The notes under the pieces are model-generated. The model was given only the letters and a program-made list of their open reading frames with translations. It was not told the origin of the DNA and did not search any database. The position numbers and the translations under genes are program-made. This document shows positions 1 to 9,525 of a DNA stretch of 64,000 nt, piece by piece (position 1 is the first letter of the stretch; every line of letters starts with the position of its first letter). This DNA comes from Gottfriedia luciferensis (GTDB lineage Bacteria; Bacillota; Bacilli; Bacillales; Bacillaceae_G), in assembly GCF_001712755.1 (NCBI RefSeq), contig NZ_MDKC01000007.1, positions 62,001 to 126,000 of the forward strand, read 5' to 3'.

Positions 1-897
1 CGTAATAATATTCCTAACTATTACACTGATGCTACTGAAATGTATGCAAAAGAAAGTCCTGAAATTGTTAGTGTCTGTACTCCAAATAAATATCATTTTG
101 AGAGTGTTATGCAGGCATTAGAAAATAATTGTGATGTTTTTTGTGAAAAACCACCTGCTATCTTAGCTGAAGATGCTAGAAAGATGTATGAAACAGCTTT
201 AGCCAAGGGACGTATACTTGCCTATGATTTTCATCATCGTTTTGCTGACGATGTATCGATTGTAAAAGAAAATATAGAGCAAGGATTATTAGGTGATATT
301 TATTTTGTTAAAGTAAAGGCTTTAAGACGAAATGGCATTCCTGGTTGGGGTAACTTCACTAATAAAGTAATCCAAGGTGGAGGACCACTAATCGACTTAG
401 GAATCCATATGCTTGATACTGCACTTTACGTTTTGGACTATCCAAAAGTTAAAAAAGTAACAGCAAAAATGTTTAAGAAAATTGGTCATAAGAAAGATGA
501 AGGTGCATTTGGTAAATGGGATCCTTCAAAATTTGAAGTAGAAGATTCTTTATTTTCTTATATTGAATTAGAGAATGGATGCTTAATCCAATTAGAAACA
601 TCCTTTGCATTGAATATAAAAGAAAAATCAGAAATGAATGTAGAACTTTGTGGAGATCAAGCTGGTGCTTCGATGTTTCCAGCGGAAATCTATACAGATG
701 AAAAAGGAGAGCTTGTAACTCTTTTAAAGAGAGAAGAGGCTGATCCTGACCGTCATTCGAAAAGCATAGCTGCTTTTGTTGATCGTTGCCTAGGGAAGAA
801 TGTCATGTTAGCAGATGGAAAACAAGGTTATGCTATCCAACAACTTGTTGAAGCGATCTATCAATCAGCTGAAAAAGGTGAGAGTATATCTTTATGA
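1..897 (+). CDS. Gfo/Idh/MocA family NAD(P)-dependent oxidoreductase, 5' partial
   Basis: The frame is open from base 1, so the N terminus and most of the Rossmann fold lie outside the window; 298 codons remain. Visible are the STPN-like segment VCTPNKYH, the family hallmark CEKP, and the C-terminal dehydrogenase domain with GGGPLIDLGIHMLD, where the catalytic His sits. These proteins oxidise or reduce sugar or inositol hydroxyls with NAD(P). The stop overlaps the next start (ATGA at 894-897), so it is translationally coupled to a GH65 phosphorylase. E. coli YcjS, a glucoside 3-dehydrogenase, has the same pairing (family knowledge). A sugar or glycoside dehydrogenase is inferred; the substrate cannot be read. 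Confidence 0.88.
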   Translation, partial: RNNIPNYYTDATEMYAKESPEIVSVCTPNKYHFESVMQALENNCDVFCEKPPAILAEDARKMYETALAKGRILAYDFHHRFADDVSIVKENIEQGLLGDIYFVKVKALRRNGIPGWGNFTNKVIQGGGPLIDLGIHMLDTALYVLDYPKVKKVTAKMFKKIGHKKDEGAFGKWDPSKFEVEDSLFSYIELENGCLIQLETSFALNIKEKSEMNVELCGDQAGASMFPAEIYTDEKGELVTLLKREEADPDRHSKSIAAFVDRCLGKNVMLADGKQGYAIQQLVEAIYQSAEKGESISL

Positions 898-3116
898 ATG
901 AAGTAAATGTCATTAACGAAAATAAATTTGATTTACAATCTATCAATAAATACGCAACGATTATGGCTTTAGGAAATGGCTATTTAGGTTTACGAGCAAG
1001 TCATGAAGAATACTATTCAGAACAAACTCGGGGAATGTACGTAGCAGGAGTTTATAATAAATTCACATCAAATGATGTTACAGAAATCGTAAATTTACCA
1101 GATCTAATTGGTATGAAAATTGAAATAAATGGTGAGATTTTTTCTGTCCTTACAGGTGAAATCCTTTCATATGAGCGTATTTTAAATATGCAAAAAGGTG
1201 AACTAACAAGAGAAGTCGTATGGAAAAACAAAGATGGTAACCGTTTTTGTCTAAAATTTCAACGATTTGCTTCAAAAGATAATTTACATTTACTTGCATC
1301 AAAAATTACTGTGATTAGTTTGGATTGCGATGCATCAGTTAAAATAACAACTGGTATTGATGCACAAACATCTAATTTTGGAAAGCAGCATCTATTAGAG
1401 GAAAACATTCGTGTCATCGATAAAAAAGTCATGCATGCTGTCTATAGAACGACTGAAAGTAATCATACAATCGCTTTAGCAACATCATGTAATGTACCTA
1501 GTACAAGTGATGTTTCTTTTGTGGCCAAGAACCGTCAACTTATGGCAATCATTAAACAAGATTTAACTGTTGATCAGCCGTTCGAATTAGAAAAAATCAG
1601 CGCAATCTATACTTCAATTGATAAGGTAGAAGAGGAGCCTGCACAAGCTAGTATTCAGGCTGTTCAAGATAATAAATCAACTGGTTACGATCGTCTACTA
1701 GAAAGTTCAGCTATTAAGTGGAATCATTTTTGGGAACAAAAGCGTGTTTGCATTTCTTCAAAGGAAGAGATTGATCAAATCGCAATCGACTTTTCACTTT
1801 ACCATATTGAAATAATGACACCATCACATGATGATCGTTTCAGTGTTGGAGCAAAGGGTTTAACTGGTGAAGGCTATAAAGGACATGTATTTTGGGATAC
1901 AGAAATTTTTATTGCACCTTTTCATTTATTTACTGAACCAGAAGTAGCAAGAAAATTATTAACCTATCGATATCTTCATATAAAAGAAGCAAAAGATAAA
2001 GCTACTAAAAATGGTTATGCCGGAGCTCTTTTCCCTTGGGAAAGTGCATACTCTGGAATGGAGGAAACTCCTGAATATGCAGCTATTAATATATTAACTG
2101 GTACTCGTCAAAAGGTTGCTTCAGCTATAGCCGAGCATCATATTGTTGCTGATATTGCTTTTGCAGTATGCCAATACTATGAAAATACACTTGATGATGT
2201 ATTTATGGCAAATGAAGGTTTAGAATTATTAAAAGAAACTGCACGTTTTTGGATTAGTCGTACGACTGATGAAAATGAAGTACTTTCCATTAATGATGTA
2301 ATTGGACCTGATGAATATACAGAACATATAAACAACAATGCTTACACGAACTATATGGCTTATTATAATGTTCAACAAGCATTATGTTATATGGAAAAAT
2401 ATAATAAAATTGAAGAAGACCTAATAAAGAGCGGAAATGACTTTTTAAATCGACTTTACTTACCACAACCAAACGAAGACAAGATTATTCCACAGGATGA
2501 TACATTTTTATTAAAACCTGAGATTGATTTATCGATTTATAAACAGACACAAGGTAGCCAGGCAATACTCTTTGATTATTCACGACAAGAAGTAAATGAG
2601 ATGCAGATTTTAAAACAGGCTGATGTAGTTATGCTACTTTATCTATTCCCAAATTTATTTGATGAAGATGTAGTCAAAAAGAATTTGCATTATTATGAGG
2701 AGCATACAATTCATGATTCATCACTTAGTAAAGCGATTCATGCTATTGTTGCTGCAAGATGTGGAGAAAAAGAAAATGCTTATCGACTTTTCCAAGAAGC
2801 TTGCTTAATTGATCTAGGGCCTAATCCGAAGTCTTCAGATGAAGGAATTCATGCAGCATCACTAGGTGCAAATTGGTTAGCAACAATCTTTGGTTTTGCA
2901 AACATAACGGTGGATGCAAATAAGTTAAAGATTAATCCAAACTTACCTAAAAATTGGGACAAACTTTTTTTCCCGTTCCATTGGCAAGGTACAAATCTTA
3001 AGATTTCAATTACGCACGAATCTATAACGGTGACTAAACAAACTGATGCAGAAGTTGCGATTGAAATTAATGGAGAATTATTTAACTTAACAGATCAAAT
3101 TATCGCTTCACTTTAA
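894..3116 (+). CDS. Glycoside hydrolase family 65 disaccharide phosphorylase
   Basis: 740 aa, full length for GH65. The N-terminal beta-sandwich is followed by an (alpha/alpha)6 catalytic barrel and a short C-terminal sheet domain. The barrel shows VFWDTEIF, FPWESAYSG, and VIGPDEYTEHINNNAYTN, which carries the general acid (about Glu474); GIHAASLGANWLA near residue 655 is the usual phosphate-binding loop. GH65 enzymes phosphorolyse alpha-glucosides with inversion, giving beta-glucose 1-phosphate. Known acceptors include glucose (maltose, kojibiose, nigerose, trehalose), glycerol and rhamnose. It sits between an oxidoreductase (4-bp overlap) and a glycerate kinase (9-bp gap). No beta-phosphoglucomutase is visible downstream; it may lie upstream of the window. 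The acceptor specificity cannot be settled here. Confidence 0.92.
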   Translation: MNEVNVINENKFDLQSINKYATIMALGNGYLGLRASHEEYYSEQTRGMYVAGVYNKFTSNDVTEIVNLPDLIGMKIEINGEIFSVLTGEILSYERILNMQKGELTREVVWKNKDGNRFCLKFQRFASKDNLHLLASKITVISLDCDASVKITTGIDAQTSNFGKQHLLEENIRVIDKKVMHAVYRTTESNHTIALATSCNVPSTSDVSFVAKNRQLMAIIKQDLTVDQPFELEKISAIYTSIDKVEEEPAQASIQAVQDNKSTGYDRLLESSAIKWNHFWEQKRVCISSKEEIDQIAIDFSLYHIEIMTPSHDDRFSVGAKGLTGEGYKGHVFWDTEIFIAPFHLFTEPEVARKLLTYRYLHIKEAKDKATKNGYAGALFPWESAYSGMEETPEYAAINILTGTRQKVASAIAEHHIVADIAFAVCQYYENTLDDVFMANEGLELLKETARFWISRTTDENEVLSINDVIGPDEYTEHINNNAYTNYMAYYNVQQALCYMEKYNKIEEDLIKSGNDFLNRLYLPQPNEDKIIPQDDTFLLKPEIDLSIYKQTQGSQAILFDYSRQEVNEMQILKQADVVMLLYLFPNLFDEDVVKKNLHYYEEHTIHDSSLSKAIHAIVAARCGEKENAYRLFQEACLIDLGPNPKSSDEGIHAASLGANWLATIFGFANITVDANKLKINPNLPKNWDKLFFPFHWQGTNLKISITHESITVTKQTDAEVAIEINGELFNLTDQIIASL

Positions 3117-3125
3117 GGAGGAAAA

Positions 3126-4247
3126 ATGAAAATTGTAATATTACCTGATTCCTTTAAAGAAAGCTTGGATGCAACGAATGTAGCTAATGCCATTCATAAA
3201 GGCTTTCATTCCGTATTCCCAAATGCAGAGTATCATTTATTACCATTAGCCGACGGAGGGGAGGGCACTGTTCAAGCTTTAATCGCATCAAATGGTGGAG
3301 ATGTAGAAACCATTAATGTAACAGGCCCTCTTAGTGAAACTGTTCAAGCTAAAATTGCATTTTCAAAGGATAATAAAACGGCATTTATAGAAATGGCTGA
3401 AGCTTGTGGTTTGCATCTTGTACCGCTTGAAAAACGTGATCCCTTGCAAACTACTTCCTTTGGTGTTGGCGAATTAATTCTTCATGCTATTGAGCGTGGA
3501 GCTTCAGAGCTTATTGTTGGTGTTGGAGGTAGCTCAACAAATGATGGTGGGATTGGGATGGCTCAAGCGCTAGGTTACCAATTCTTTGATCAAAACGGTA
3601 GGGAAATTGAATGCAATGGTGAGGCATTGCTAAAAGTAGCTTCAATGTCTGATAAAAACAAGTCACCACGATTAGATCAAGTAAAAATCACTATAGCGGC
3701 AGATGTTGTTAATCCATTGATTGGTAGAAATGGAGCAACATATATATTTGGACCACAGAAAGGGCTTTCTGCGGATCAATTAGCTACAATGGATGAAGCA
3801 ATGGGAAATTTCTATCAGATTACTGATCTTTATCTAAATAAGTCCGTCTCAGAGATCCCTGGTAGTGGAGCTGGTGGAGGCATGGGTGCAGGCTTAATGC
3901 TATTCGCAAATGCTTCAATAAAAAAAGGGATTGAACTGGTTCTTGATCAATTAAATGTTAAAGAAGTTTGTAAGGATGCTGACATTGTAATTGTAGGAGA
4001 AGGCAGAATTGATGGACAAACAATTTATGGTAAAGCACCTATTGGGGCGGCTGCTTGTGCCCCAGCTAATGCGAAAGTAATTGCAATTTGTGGAAGTATT
4101 GGCGATGGAATCGAGGAATTGTATAAACACGGAATCGATGCTATTTTTCCTACAATTCCTGCAATCTTACCGATTGAAGATATTATGAAAAACGCATTTG
4201 AAAACATTGAAAGAACTGCAAGAAATATTGCTGTATTGTTAAAATAA
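3126..4247 (+). CDS. Glycerate kinase (GlxK/GarK type)
   Basis: 373 aa, the normal size for family-1 glycerate kinases, which phosphorylate D-glycerate with ATP, usually to 2-phosphoglycerate. The start MKIVILPDSFKESL, the loop PLADGGEGT near residue 42, VGVGGSSTNDGGIGMAQALG near 132 and GSGAGGGMGAGL near 250 are all family signatures. An AGGAGG ribosome site at 3116-3121 lies just after the phosphorylase stop, so it is the last gene of the sugar operon and is followed by a terminator. Its presence beside a GH65 phosphorylase hints that glycerate may be released from a glucosyl compound (inference). Confidence 0.93.
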   Translation: MKIVILPDSFKESLDATNVANAIHKGFHSVFPNAEYHLLPLADGGEGTVQALIASNGGDVETINVTGPLSETVQAKIAFSKDNKTAFIEMAEACGLHLVPLEKRDPLQTTSFGVGELILHAIERGASELIVGVGGSSTNDGGIGMAQALGYQFFDQNGREIECNGEALLKVASMSDKNKSPRLDQVKITIAADVVNPLIGRNGATYIFGPQKGLSADQLATMDEAMGNFYQITDLYLNKSVSEIPGSGAGGGMGAGLMLFANASIKKGIELVLDQLNVKEVCKDADIVIVGEGRIDGQTIYGKAPIGAAACAPANAKVIAICGSIGDGIEELYKHGIDAIFPTIPAILPIEDIMKNAFENIERTARNIAVLLK

Positions 4248-4255
4248 TTGAAAAT

Positions 4256-4298
4256 AAAAAAGCAGAAAAACCTTGTCTGAGTTTTTCTGCTTTTTTTA
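4256..4298 (+). terminator. Rho-independent terminator of the sugar operon
   Basis: The 11-bp stem AGCAGAAAAAC / GTTTTTCTGCT is followed by a run of T. It lies 10 bases after the glycerate kinase stop. Confidence 0.85.
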
Positions 4299-4375
4299 TT
4301 CGATTGTTCTTCTATTAATAAATGCGAGGAGCGGTTCTTCTAGAGTTTGAACAGATCTATTCATCCAAATTAAAT

Positions 4376-5569
4376 TTAGATTCTAGATATGATTTCCCCA
4401 CTAATTGCTCCTACAAGTACAATAACCCATGGTGGTAATTTCATAATTACTAACATACTAAATAACATCGCTACGATTAGAAAGTCAGCAATCGAAAAAA
4501 CAGAACTTATCCATATTGGATTAAAAAAAGCTGAAATTAAGATCCCAACTACTGCTGCGTTTACGCCTAATAAAGCTCTCCTTAATTTTGAACTACGACG
4601 CATACTAGACCAAAATGGGAGAGTACCTATAATAAGTAGGAAAGCAGGTAAAAAGATGGCAATCGTTGCAATTAAACCTCCTCGCCAGCCCAACATTGCA
4701 GTTCCTAAATAGGATGCAAACGTAAATAATGGTCCTGGTACTGCCTGCGTTACACCATATCCAGCCAAAAATGTTTCTTTGTTTATCCATCCTGTAGGAA
4801 CAAACTCACGTTCAAGTAAAGGAAGAACAACATGGCCACCCCCAAATACCATTGATCCTGCTCTGTAAAAACTGTCAAATATAGATATCCATTTTGACGC
4901 TGTAAATGAACTAATTAAGGGTAATAAAACTAATAATATAAAAAATATAGCCAAACAAATGATTGAAACTTTTTTTGATATATTCGTAACTAATGTAGTT
5001 TTATCACTATTTTCATTATCTTGATATAGAAAAAATCCGCAAATTGAAGAAATTGAAATGACAGCAATTTGAGTGAATGTCGTTTGCCATATTAGTGTGG
5101 CGATCATTGCAAACAAAGCAAGAGCTTTCCTTTTTAAATCAGGCGTCAAGTTCTTTACCATACCTAAAATAGCCTGTGCAACAATAGGTACTGCAACCAG
5201 TTTTAGTCCATGGATCCAACCGGAATTTTTTATATCCAAGTCTTGTAGTAATAATGCAAATAACACAAGTACAATGACTGATGGTAATGTAAATCCAATA
5301 AATGAGACAATGCCTCCTAAGACACCTGCACGTATTACCCCAATACCAATGCCAACCTGACTGCTTGCCGGTCCAGGTAAAAATTGTGACAAAGCGACTA
5401 GGTCAGCATAGTTTTGATCGTCAATCCACTTTTTCCTTTTTACATATTCTGCACGAAAATAACCTAAATGAGCGATTGGTCCACCAAAAGAAGTTAAACC
5501 CAGTTTAGTAGAAACAATAAGTATTTCTAACAAAAGAGATAACTTATTATTTTTATGATTAGAATTCAT
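4376..5569 (-). CDS. chrA: Chromate transporter, fused two-domain ChrA
   Basis: 397 aa from the preferred start. The two homologous halves of the CHR family are fused: half 1 has FGGPIAHLGYFR and QFLPGPASSQVGIGIG, half 2 has GGGHVVLPLLERE and YGVTQAVPGPLFTFASYLG. Ten or more hydrophobic segments predict an inner-membrane carrier that expels chromate, probably by exchange. An in-frame Met eight codons upstream (5593) is possible, but GGAGG at 5575-5579 is correctly placed for the ATG at 5569. It is monocistronic and transcribed away from dsdA. Many soil bacilli have ChrA-family genes, so chromate may not be the only substrate. Confidence 0.93.
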   Translation of the reverse strand: MNSNHKNNKLSLLLEILIVSTKLGLTSFGGPIAHLGYFRAEYVKRKKWIDDQNYADLVALSQFLPGPASSQVGIGIGVIRAGVLGGIVSFIGFTLPSVIVLVLFALLLQDLDIKNSGWIHGLKLVAVPIVAQAILGMVKNLTPDLKRKALALFAMIATLIWQTTFTQIAVISISSICGFFLYQDNENSDKTTLVTNISKKVSIICLAIFFILLVLLPLISSFTASKWISIFDSFYRAGSMVFGGGHVVLPLLEREFVPTGWINKETFLAGYGVTQAVPGPLFTFASYLGTAMLGWRGGLIATIAIFLPAFLLIIGTLPFWSSMRRSSKLRRALLGVNAAVVGILISAFFNPIWISSVFSIADFLIVAMLFSMLVIMKLPPWVIVLVGAISGEIISRI

Positions 5570-5730
5570 ATTTTCCTCCAACAACTGATACATAAAAACA
5601 GTATAGTTTGAATCAAAATCTAAACCAATCTCTTTTCATGTGAATTTACAAAAGATTAACAATCAAAGCTATTCAAGTGATAATATCTGATAAACTACAT
5701 ATAAACAGATTAAGTCTAGGAGGTATATAG

Positions 5731-7068
5731 ATGGAAAGAATTGATATACAGACATATATAGAAAATTATCCAACCCTAAAAAAACTGATGAACTTAGAGG
5801 AATATCTTTGGTTGAACCCAAATTTTGAGACGTTTCAAAAAGCAATGAAACTGTCACCACTTACTCAAGATGATGTAAACGATGCGGATGAGCGATTAAA
5901 AAGGTTTGCACCATATATTTCAAAGGTTTTTCCAGAAACAAAAGATACAAACGGCATTATTGAATCTCCTTTAGTACAAATTCCTTCTATGAAACAATCG
6001 TTAGAGAAAAATTTCCAACAAACTATATTAGGAGAATTATTTTTAAAATGTGATAGCCATTTGCCAATATCAGGATCAATTAAAGCAAGAGGTGGCATTT
6101 ATGAAATATTAAAGCATGCTGAAAGCCTAGCTATAAAGCATCATCTATTAAAGATTGAAGATGATTACTCAAAAATAGATAGTGATATTTTTAGAGAATT
6201 TTTCTCCAACTACTCAATTGCTGTAGGGTCCACTGGTAATTTAGGTATGAGCATTGGCATTATTAGTGCTAAGTTAGGTTTTAGAGTAACCGTACATATG
6301 TCAGCGGATGCAAAGCAATGGAAAAAAGATTTACTTAGAAGTAAAAATGTAAATGTTATTGAATACGAGGCGGATTATAGTAAGGCAGTAGAAGAAGGAC
6401 GAATTCAAGCAGAAGCAGATCCTAATTGTTATTTTGTAGATGATGAAAATTCAAATGATTTATTTTTAGGATATGCAGTAGCAGCTTCACGTTTCAAAAA
6501 GCAATTTGAAGAATTAGACATTACAATAGATGAAAATAATCCATTATTTGTTTATTTACCTTGCGGAGTTGGAGGAGGACCAGGTGGTGTCGCATTTGGT
6601 CTGAAACTATTATTTAAAGATAATGTTCATTTCTTTTTTGCTGAGCCAACTCATTCTCCTTGTATGTTGATTGGATTAATGACAGGTCTTCACGATCAAG
6701 TTTCTGTACAAGATTTTGGCATTGATAATAAAACGGATGCAGATGGCCTAGCTGTAGGGAGACCATCTGGTTTTGTAGGAAAAATCATCGAGCCTTTTTT
6801 AAGCGGTAGCTACACAATAAGTGATGAAAAACTATACACCATGTTAAAAGAGTTAGTTGATACTGAGGATCTTTATTTAGAACCGTCGGCACTAGCTGGT
6901 ATGATTGGTCCAATTAAATTATTTAAAGAAGGCAAAGATTATTTACTAAAAAATAATTTATCGAAAAAAATGGAAAAAAGTACCCATGTCATTTGGGCTA
7001 CAGGTGGTAGTATGGTCCCAGAAAAAATGATGAAAGAGTACTATCAAAAAGGGTCTCTTTTTAAATAA
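5731..7068 (+). CDS. dsdA: D-serine ammonia-lyase (D-serine dehydratase)
   Basis: 445 aa, matching DsdA. This PLP enzyme deaminates D-serine to pyruvate and ammonia. [12 protein letters not shown] puts the PLP lysine at residue 118, the same position as in the E. coli enzyme. The PLP phosphate loop is [11 protein letters not shown] and the glycine loop is [10 protein letters not shown] near residue 278. The ribosome site AGGAGG is 8 bases before the ATG. It stands alone, with no dsdC or dsdX beside it, so its regulation is not evident from position. Confidence 0.96.
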   Translation: MERIDIQTYIENYPTLKKLMNLEEYLWLNPNFETFQKAMKLSPLTQDDVNDADERLKRFAPYISKVFPETKDTNGIIESPLVQIPSMKQSLEKNFQQTILGELFLKCDSHLPISGSIKARGGIYEILKHAESLAIKHHLLKIEDDYSKIDSDIFREFFSNYSIAVGSTGNLGMSIGIISAKLGFRVTVHMSADAKQWKKDLLRSKNVNVIEYEADYSKAVEEGRIQAEADPNCYFVDDENSNDLFLGYAVAASRFKKQFEELDITIDENNPLFVYLPCGVGGGPGGVAFGLKLLFKDNVHFFFAEPTHSPCMLIGLMTGLHDQVSVQDFGIDNKTDADGLAVGRPSGFVGKIIEPFLSGSYTISDEKLYTMLKELVDTEDLYLEPSALAGMIGPIKLFKEGKDYLLKNNLSKKMEKSTHVIWATGGSMVPEKMMKEYYQKGSLFK

Positions 7069-7232
7069 AATAGATAGTGTAAAATTTTACTAATATTTTA
7101 AAAGTGAAAAAATTCTTTTAATACAGAATAATATGACATATATTTGTATATGTAAATAAGTTTTCTATTTAGATTTTGACGCAAGATATTTTCTAATTGG
7201 TTCTGTTTTAAAACTGATAAATTACTTTAAAA

Positions 7233-7265
7233 AAGCCATTCCGTCATGAGCGGACTGGCTTCAGT
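7233..7265 (+). terminator. Possible weak terminator after dsdA
   Basis: The imperfect hairpin AAGCCA-TT-CCG / CGG-AC-TGGCTT has only a poor T tract. It sits just upstream of the first sulfur-regulon operator and may only insulate that promoter. Confidence 0.4.
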
Positions 7266-7277
7266 GCATTTTGTATA

Positions 7278-7293
7278 ATACCCTATTGGGTAT
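7278..7293. promoter_or_regulatory. CstR-type operator 1
   Basis: Perfect 6-4-6 palindrome ATACCCTATTGGGTAT, overlapping a TATAAT (7274-7279), 85 bases before the class V aminotransferase. It matches the operators around cstR, so this gene is inferred to belong to the same persulfide-responsive regulon. Confidence 0.78.
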
Positions 7294-7377
7294 TGGAATA
7301 CTCGGTTTTATCTTAATTATCTAAACAGAGCTTCCGATTAAAAAGCACACAACATTTTCTCATTAGGAGCGATAAAA

Positions 7378-8853
7378 TTGAATTTAGAAAAGTATTTTTC
7401 ACAATTTAGAAAAGAGATTATTGGAAATGAAAAAACATTCTTATCGCCATTTGGTGAAAAGAACATTATTTATTTGGATTGGGCTGCAAGTGGTAGGTTA
7501 TATGGACCAGTTGAAGAAAAATTACTTTCAACTTTTGGGCCGTATGTTGCAAATACGCATACTGAATCAAATATTACTGGAAGCACGATGACGAATTGTT
7601 ATCATGAAGCATTACAGATTATAAAAGAGCATGTTAATGCAAGCGCTTCCGACACAATCATTACGGATGGATCAGGTATGACTGGAGTTATGAATAAATT
7701 TCAACGCATTTTAGGCCTAAAAATACATGAAAATTTCCACTTCCGTTTAAGTATACCTGAGGAAGAAAGACCAGTTGTTTTTATAACAAGTATGGAGCAT
7801 CATAGCAATCATACTTCGTGGTTGGAAACGATTTGTGATGTAGAAGTTGTACCTAATTGTACTAATAATGTAATCGATTTAAACTATTTAAGAAATCGAC
7901 TTGAGTTTTATAAAAATAAACGAAAATTAATTGGATCTTTCAGTGCTTGTTCTAATGTATCTGGATTAATTACACCTTATCATAAGCTAGCTAGACTAAT
8001 GCATGAATATAATGGCGTTTGTTTTGTGGATTTCTCAGCTTCTGCGCCGTATGTTGACATTGATATGCATCCTAGTGATCCGATGGAAAAACTAGATGCC
8101 ATTCTGTTTTCTCCACACAAATTTTTAGGAGGACCTGGTAGTAGTGGAGTTTTGATATTTGACTCTACAATGTATCAAAATAAAATCCCTGATCATCCAG
8201 GCGGAGGAACTGTTGAATGGACAAATCCATGGGGGGAGAAAAAATACATTAACAATATTCGTGAAAGAGAAGATGGCGGTACTCCAGGATTTCTGCAAAC
8301 AATTAGAACAGCTCTTGCAATTAAAGTAAAAAATGCAATGGGTACAGCGAATATATTAAATCGTGAAGAAGAATTGGCACACATCGTATTAGATGAGCTT
8401 CGTACAATTGAAAATGTAGTCTTACTTGAAGATTCAAGTAATCCACGATTAGGTTTTTATTCTTTTTATTTAAAAGATATTCATCATAATTTAGTAGTTA
8501 GATTGTTAAATGACCGTTACGGTATTCAAGTACGAGGTGGTTGTTCATGTGCGGGTACTTATGGACATATGCTACTGAATATTACAAGAGAAATGTCTAA
8601 AGCAATTACAGATGAAATCGATAATGGCAATATTAGCGTAAAGCCTGGTTGGATTCGCATGAGTGTCCATCCAACGACTACGAATGAAGAAGTAGTCATA
8701 TTCACTAATGCTTTAAAAGATATAATTCAAAACATTGGCGAATGGTCTAATGATTATCTTTATTTAAAAGAGAAAAATGACTTTATTCATAAAGACGAAG
8801 CAGTTATGGAAGTAGGTACTTATTTTGAGATGGGGATGACTGTAAAATCTTAA
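7378..8853 (+). CDS. Class V PLP aminotransferase / cysteine desulfurase-like protein
   Basis: 491 aa, TTG start behind AGGAGC. It has the fold-type-I aminotransferase V layout: SMEHHSNHTSW near 140, the Asp region FVDFSASAPYVDID, and PLP lysine 248 in FSPHKFLGGPGSSG. A CSC pair (Cys389, Cys391) in GGCSCAGTYGH lies where desulfurases carry the persulfide cysteine. It is longer than SufS or IscS (about 405 aa), with extra C-terminal sequence. A CstR-type operator at 7278 ties it to the sulfur operon 0.7 kb downstream. Cysteine desulfurase or a related C-S lyase is likely; the substrate is not proven. Confidence 0.82.
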   Translation: MNLEKYFSQFRKEIIGNEKTFLSPFGEKNIIYLDWAASGRLYGPVEEKLLSTFGPYVANTHTESNITGSTMTNCYHEALQIIKEHVNASASDTIITDGSGMTGVMNKFQRILGLKIHENFHFRLSIPEEERPVVFITSMEHHSNHTSWLETICDVEVVPNCTNNVIDLNYLRNRLEFYKNKRKLIGSFSACSNVSGLITPYHKLARLMHEYNGVCFVDFSASAPYVDIDMHPSDPMEKLDAILFSPHKFLGGPGSSGVLIFDSTMYQNKIPDHPGGGTVEWTNPWGEKKYINNIREREDGGTPGFLQTIRTALAIKVKNAMGTANILNREEELAHIVLDELRTIENVVLLEDSSNPRLGFYSFYLKDIHHNLVVRLLNDRYGIQVRGGCSCAGTYGHMLLNITREMSKAITDEIDNGNISVKPGWIRMSVHPTTTNEEVVIFTNALKDIIQNIGEWSNDYLYLKEKNDFIHKDEAVMEVGTYFEMGMTVKS

Positions 8854-8925
8854 AATTTCAAGGTAACGCTTGAAAAACAATCTTGTCAATTAATTATCAA
8901 GTTTTCGTAAAAGGAGTAGAATGAT

Positions 8926-9053
8926 GTTGATTTCCATTACAGGATGCTAGCTTTCCATGGGGCGAGATTCTTTAGCCTCCTCGGCAAGCCTGCGGGGTCT
9001 TTAGCCTTCCCGAATATCCCATAGGAGTCGAGCATCCCTCCATTCCAATCAAC
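8926..9053. repeat. Imperfect palindromic intergenic repeat of Bacillaceae type
   Basis: A 128-bp element runs from GTTGATTTCCATTACAGG to CCATTCCAATCAAC, so its ends are inverted repeats. The GC-rich middle has CCTCCTCGGCAAGCCTGCGG. I recognise the pattern (Cys-rich-looking, GAGGAGGCT / CCTGCGGG motifs, GTTGAT ends) from intergenic repeats found in many Bacillaceae. The copy is decayed and has no ORF. Its GC content is far above the flanks, which supports a mobile or REP-like origin. Confidence 0.7.
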
Positions 9054-9424
9054 TAATTCATCAAAAAAAGTTTATGATAAGAACATAATTTAATATCCTT
9101 TACTTAGTGCAATATAACAGATAGTTAATCAGTTTGAGGTCAATCGAGCACGAGCACCAACTTATATATAGTATCATTTGAAATTATTTTATCTAAAATT
9201 TGTTCTAATATTTTTAACTTCTGAAAAAAACAATTACTATAGTTTAACATTAAATAATAAATCACTAAATTTAACATTAATAATGTTCCACTTAATATTG
9301 ATTTTCCGTTTAAACTGTTTTATATTGCAAAACTTTGAAAAAAAAGATTACATTATTGTGATCTTTTTTTACATATCTACTTTTAACTTACTAAAAGAAG
9401 ACTAATTTATATAAAATTAAATGG
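9054..9424. other. Intergenic, no gene supported
   Basis: Strongly AT-rich. The only open frame (9178-9405) starts with TTG, has no ribosome site, and encodes low-complexity Leu/Asn/Phe/Lys sequence. I see no RNA fold or promoter beyond the one at 9425. Confidence 0.6.
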
Positions 9425-9453
9425 TTGACAATATACCCTGTGGGGTATATATT
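9425..9453 (+). promoter_or_regulatory. cstR promoter with CstR-type operator 2 in the spacer
   Basis: TTGACA (9425-9430), 17-bp spacer, TATATT (9448-9453). The palindrome ATACCCTGTGGGGTAT (9433-9448) fills the spacer, a repression layout expected for an autoregulated CsoR/CstR repressor. Confidence 0.85.
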
Positions 9454-9525
9454 CTAAGTAAGAATATCGCACATATATTCTTAAAAAAATGGTTAAGCTT
9501 AGTTTTATAAGTTAGGGGTGATTTA

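Noticed and set aside
9178-9405. 75-codon open frame starting TTG in the gap before cstR
   Set aside because: No ribosome site, low-complexity AT-driven composition and no resemblance to a protein family.
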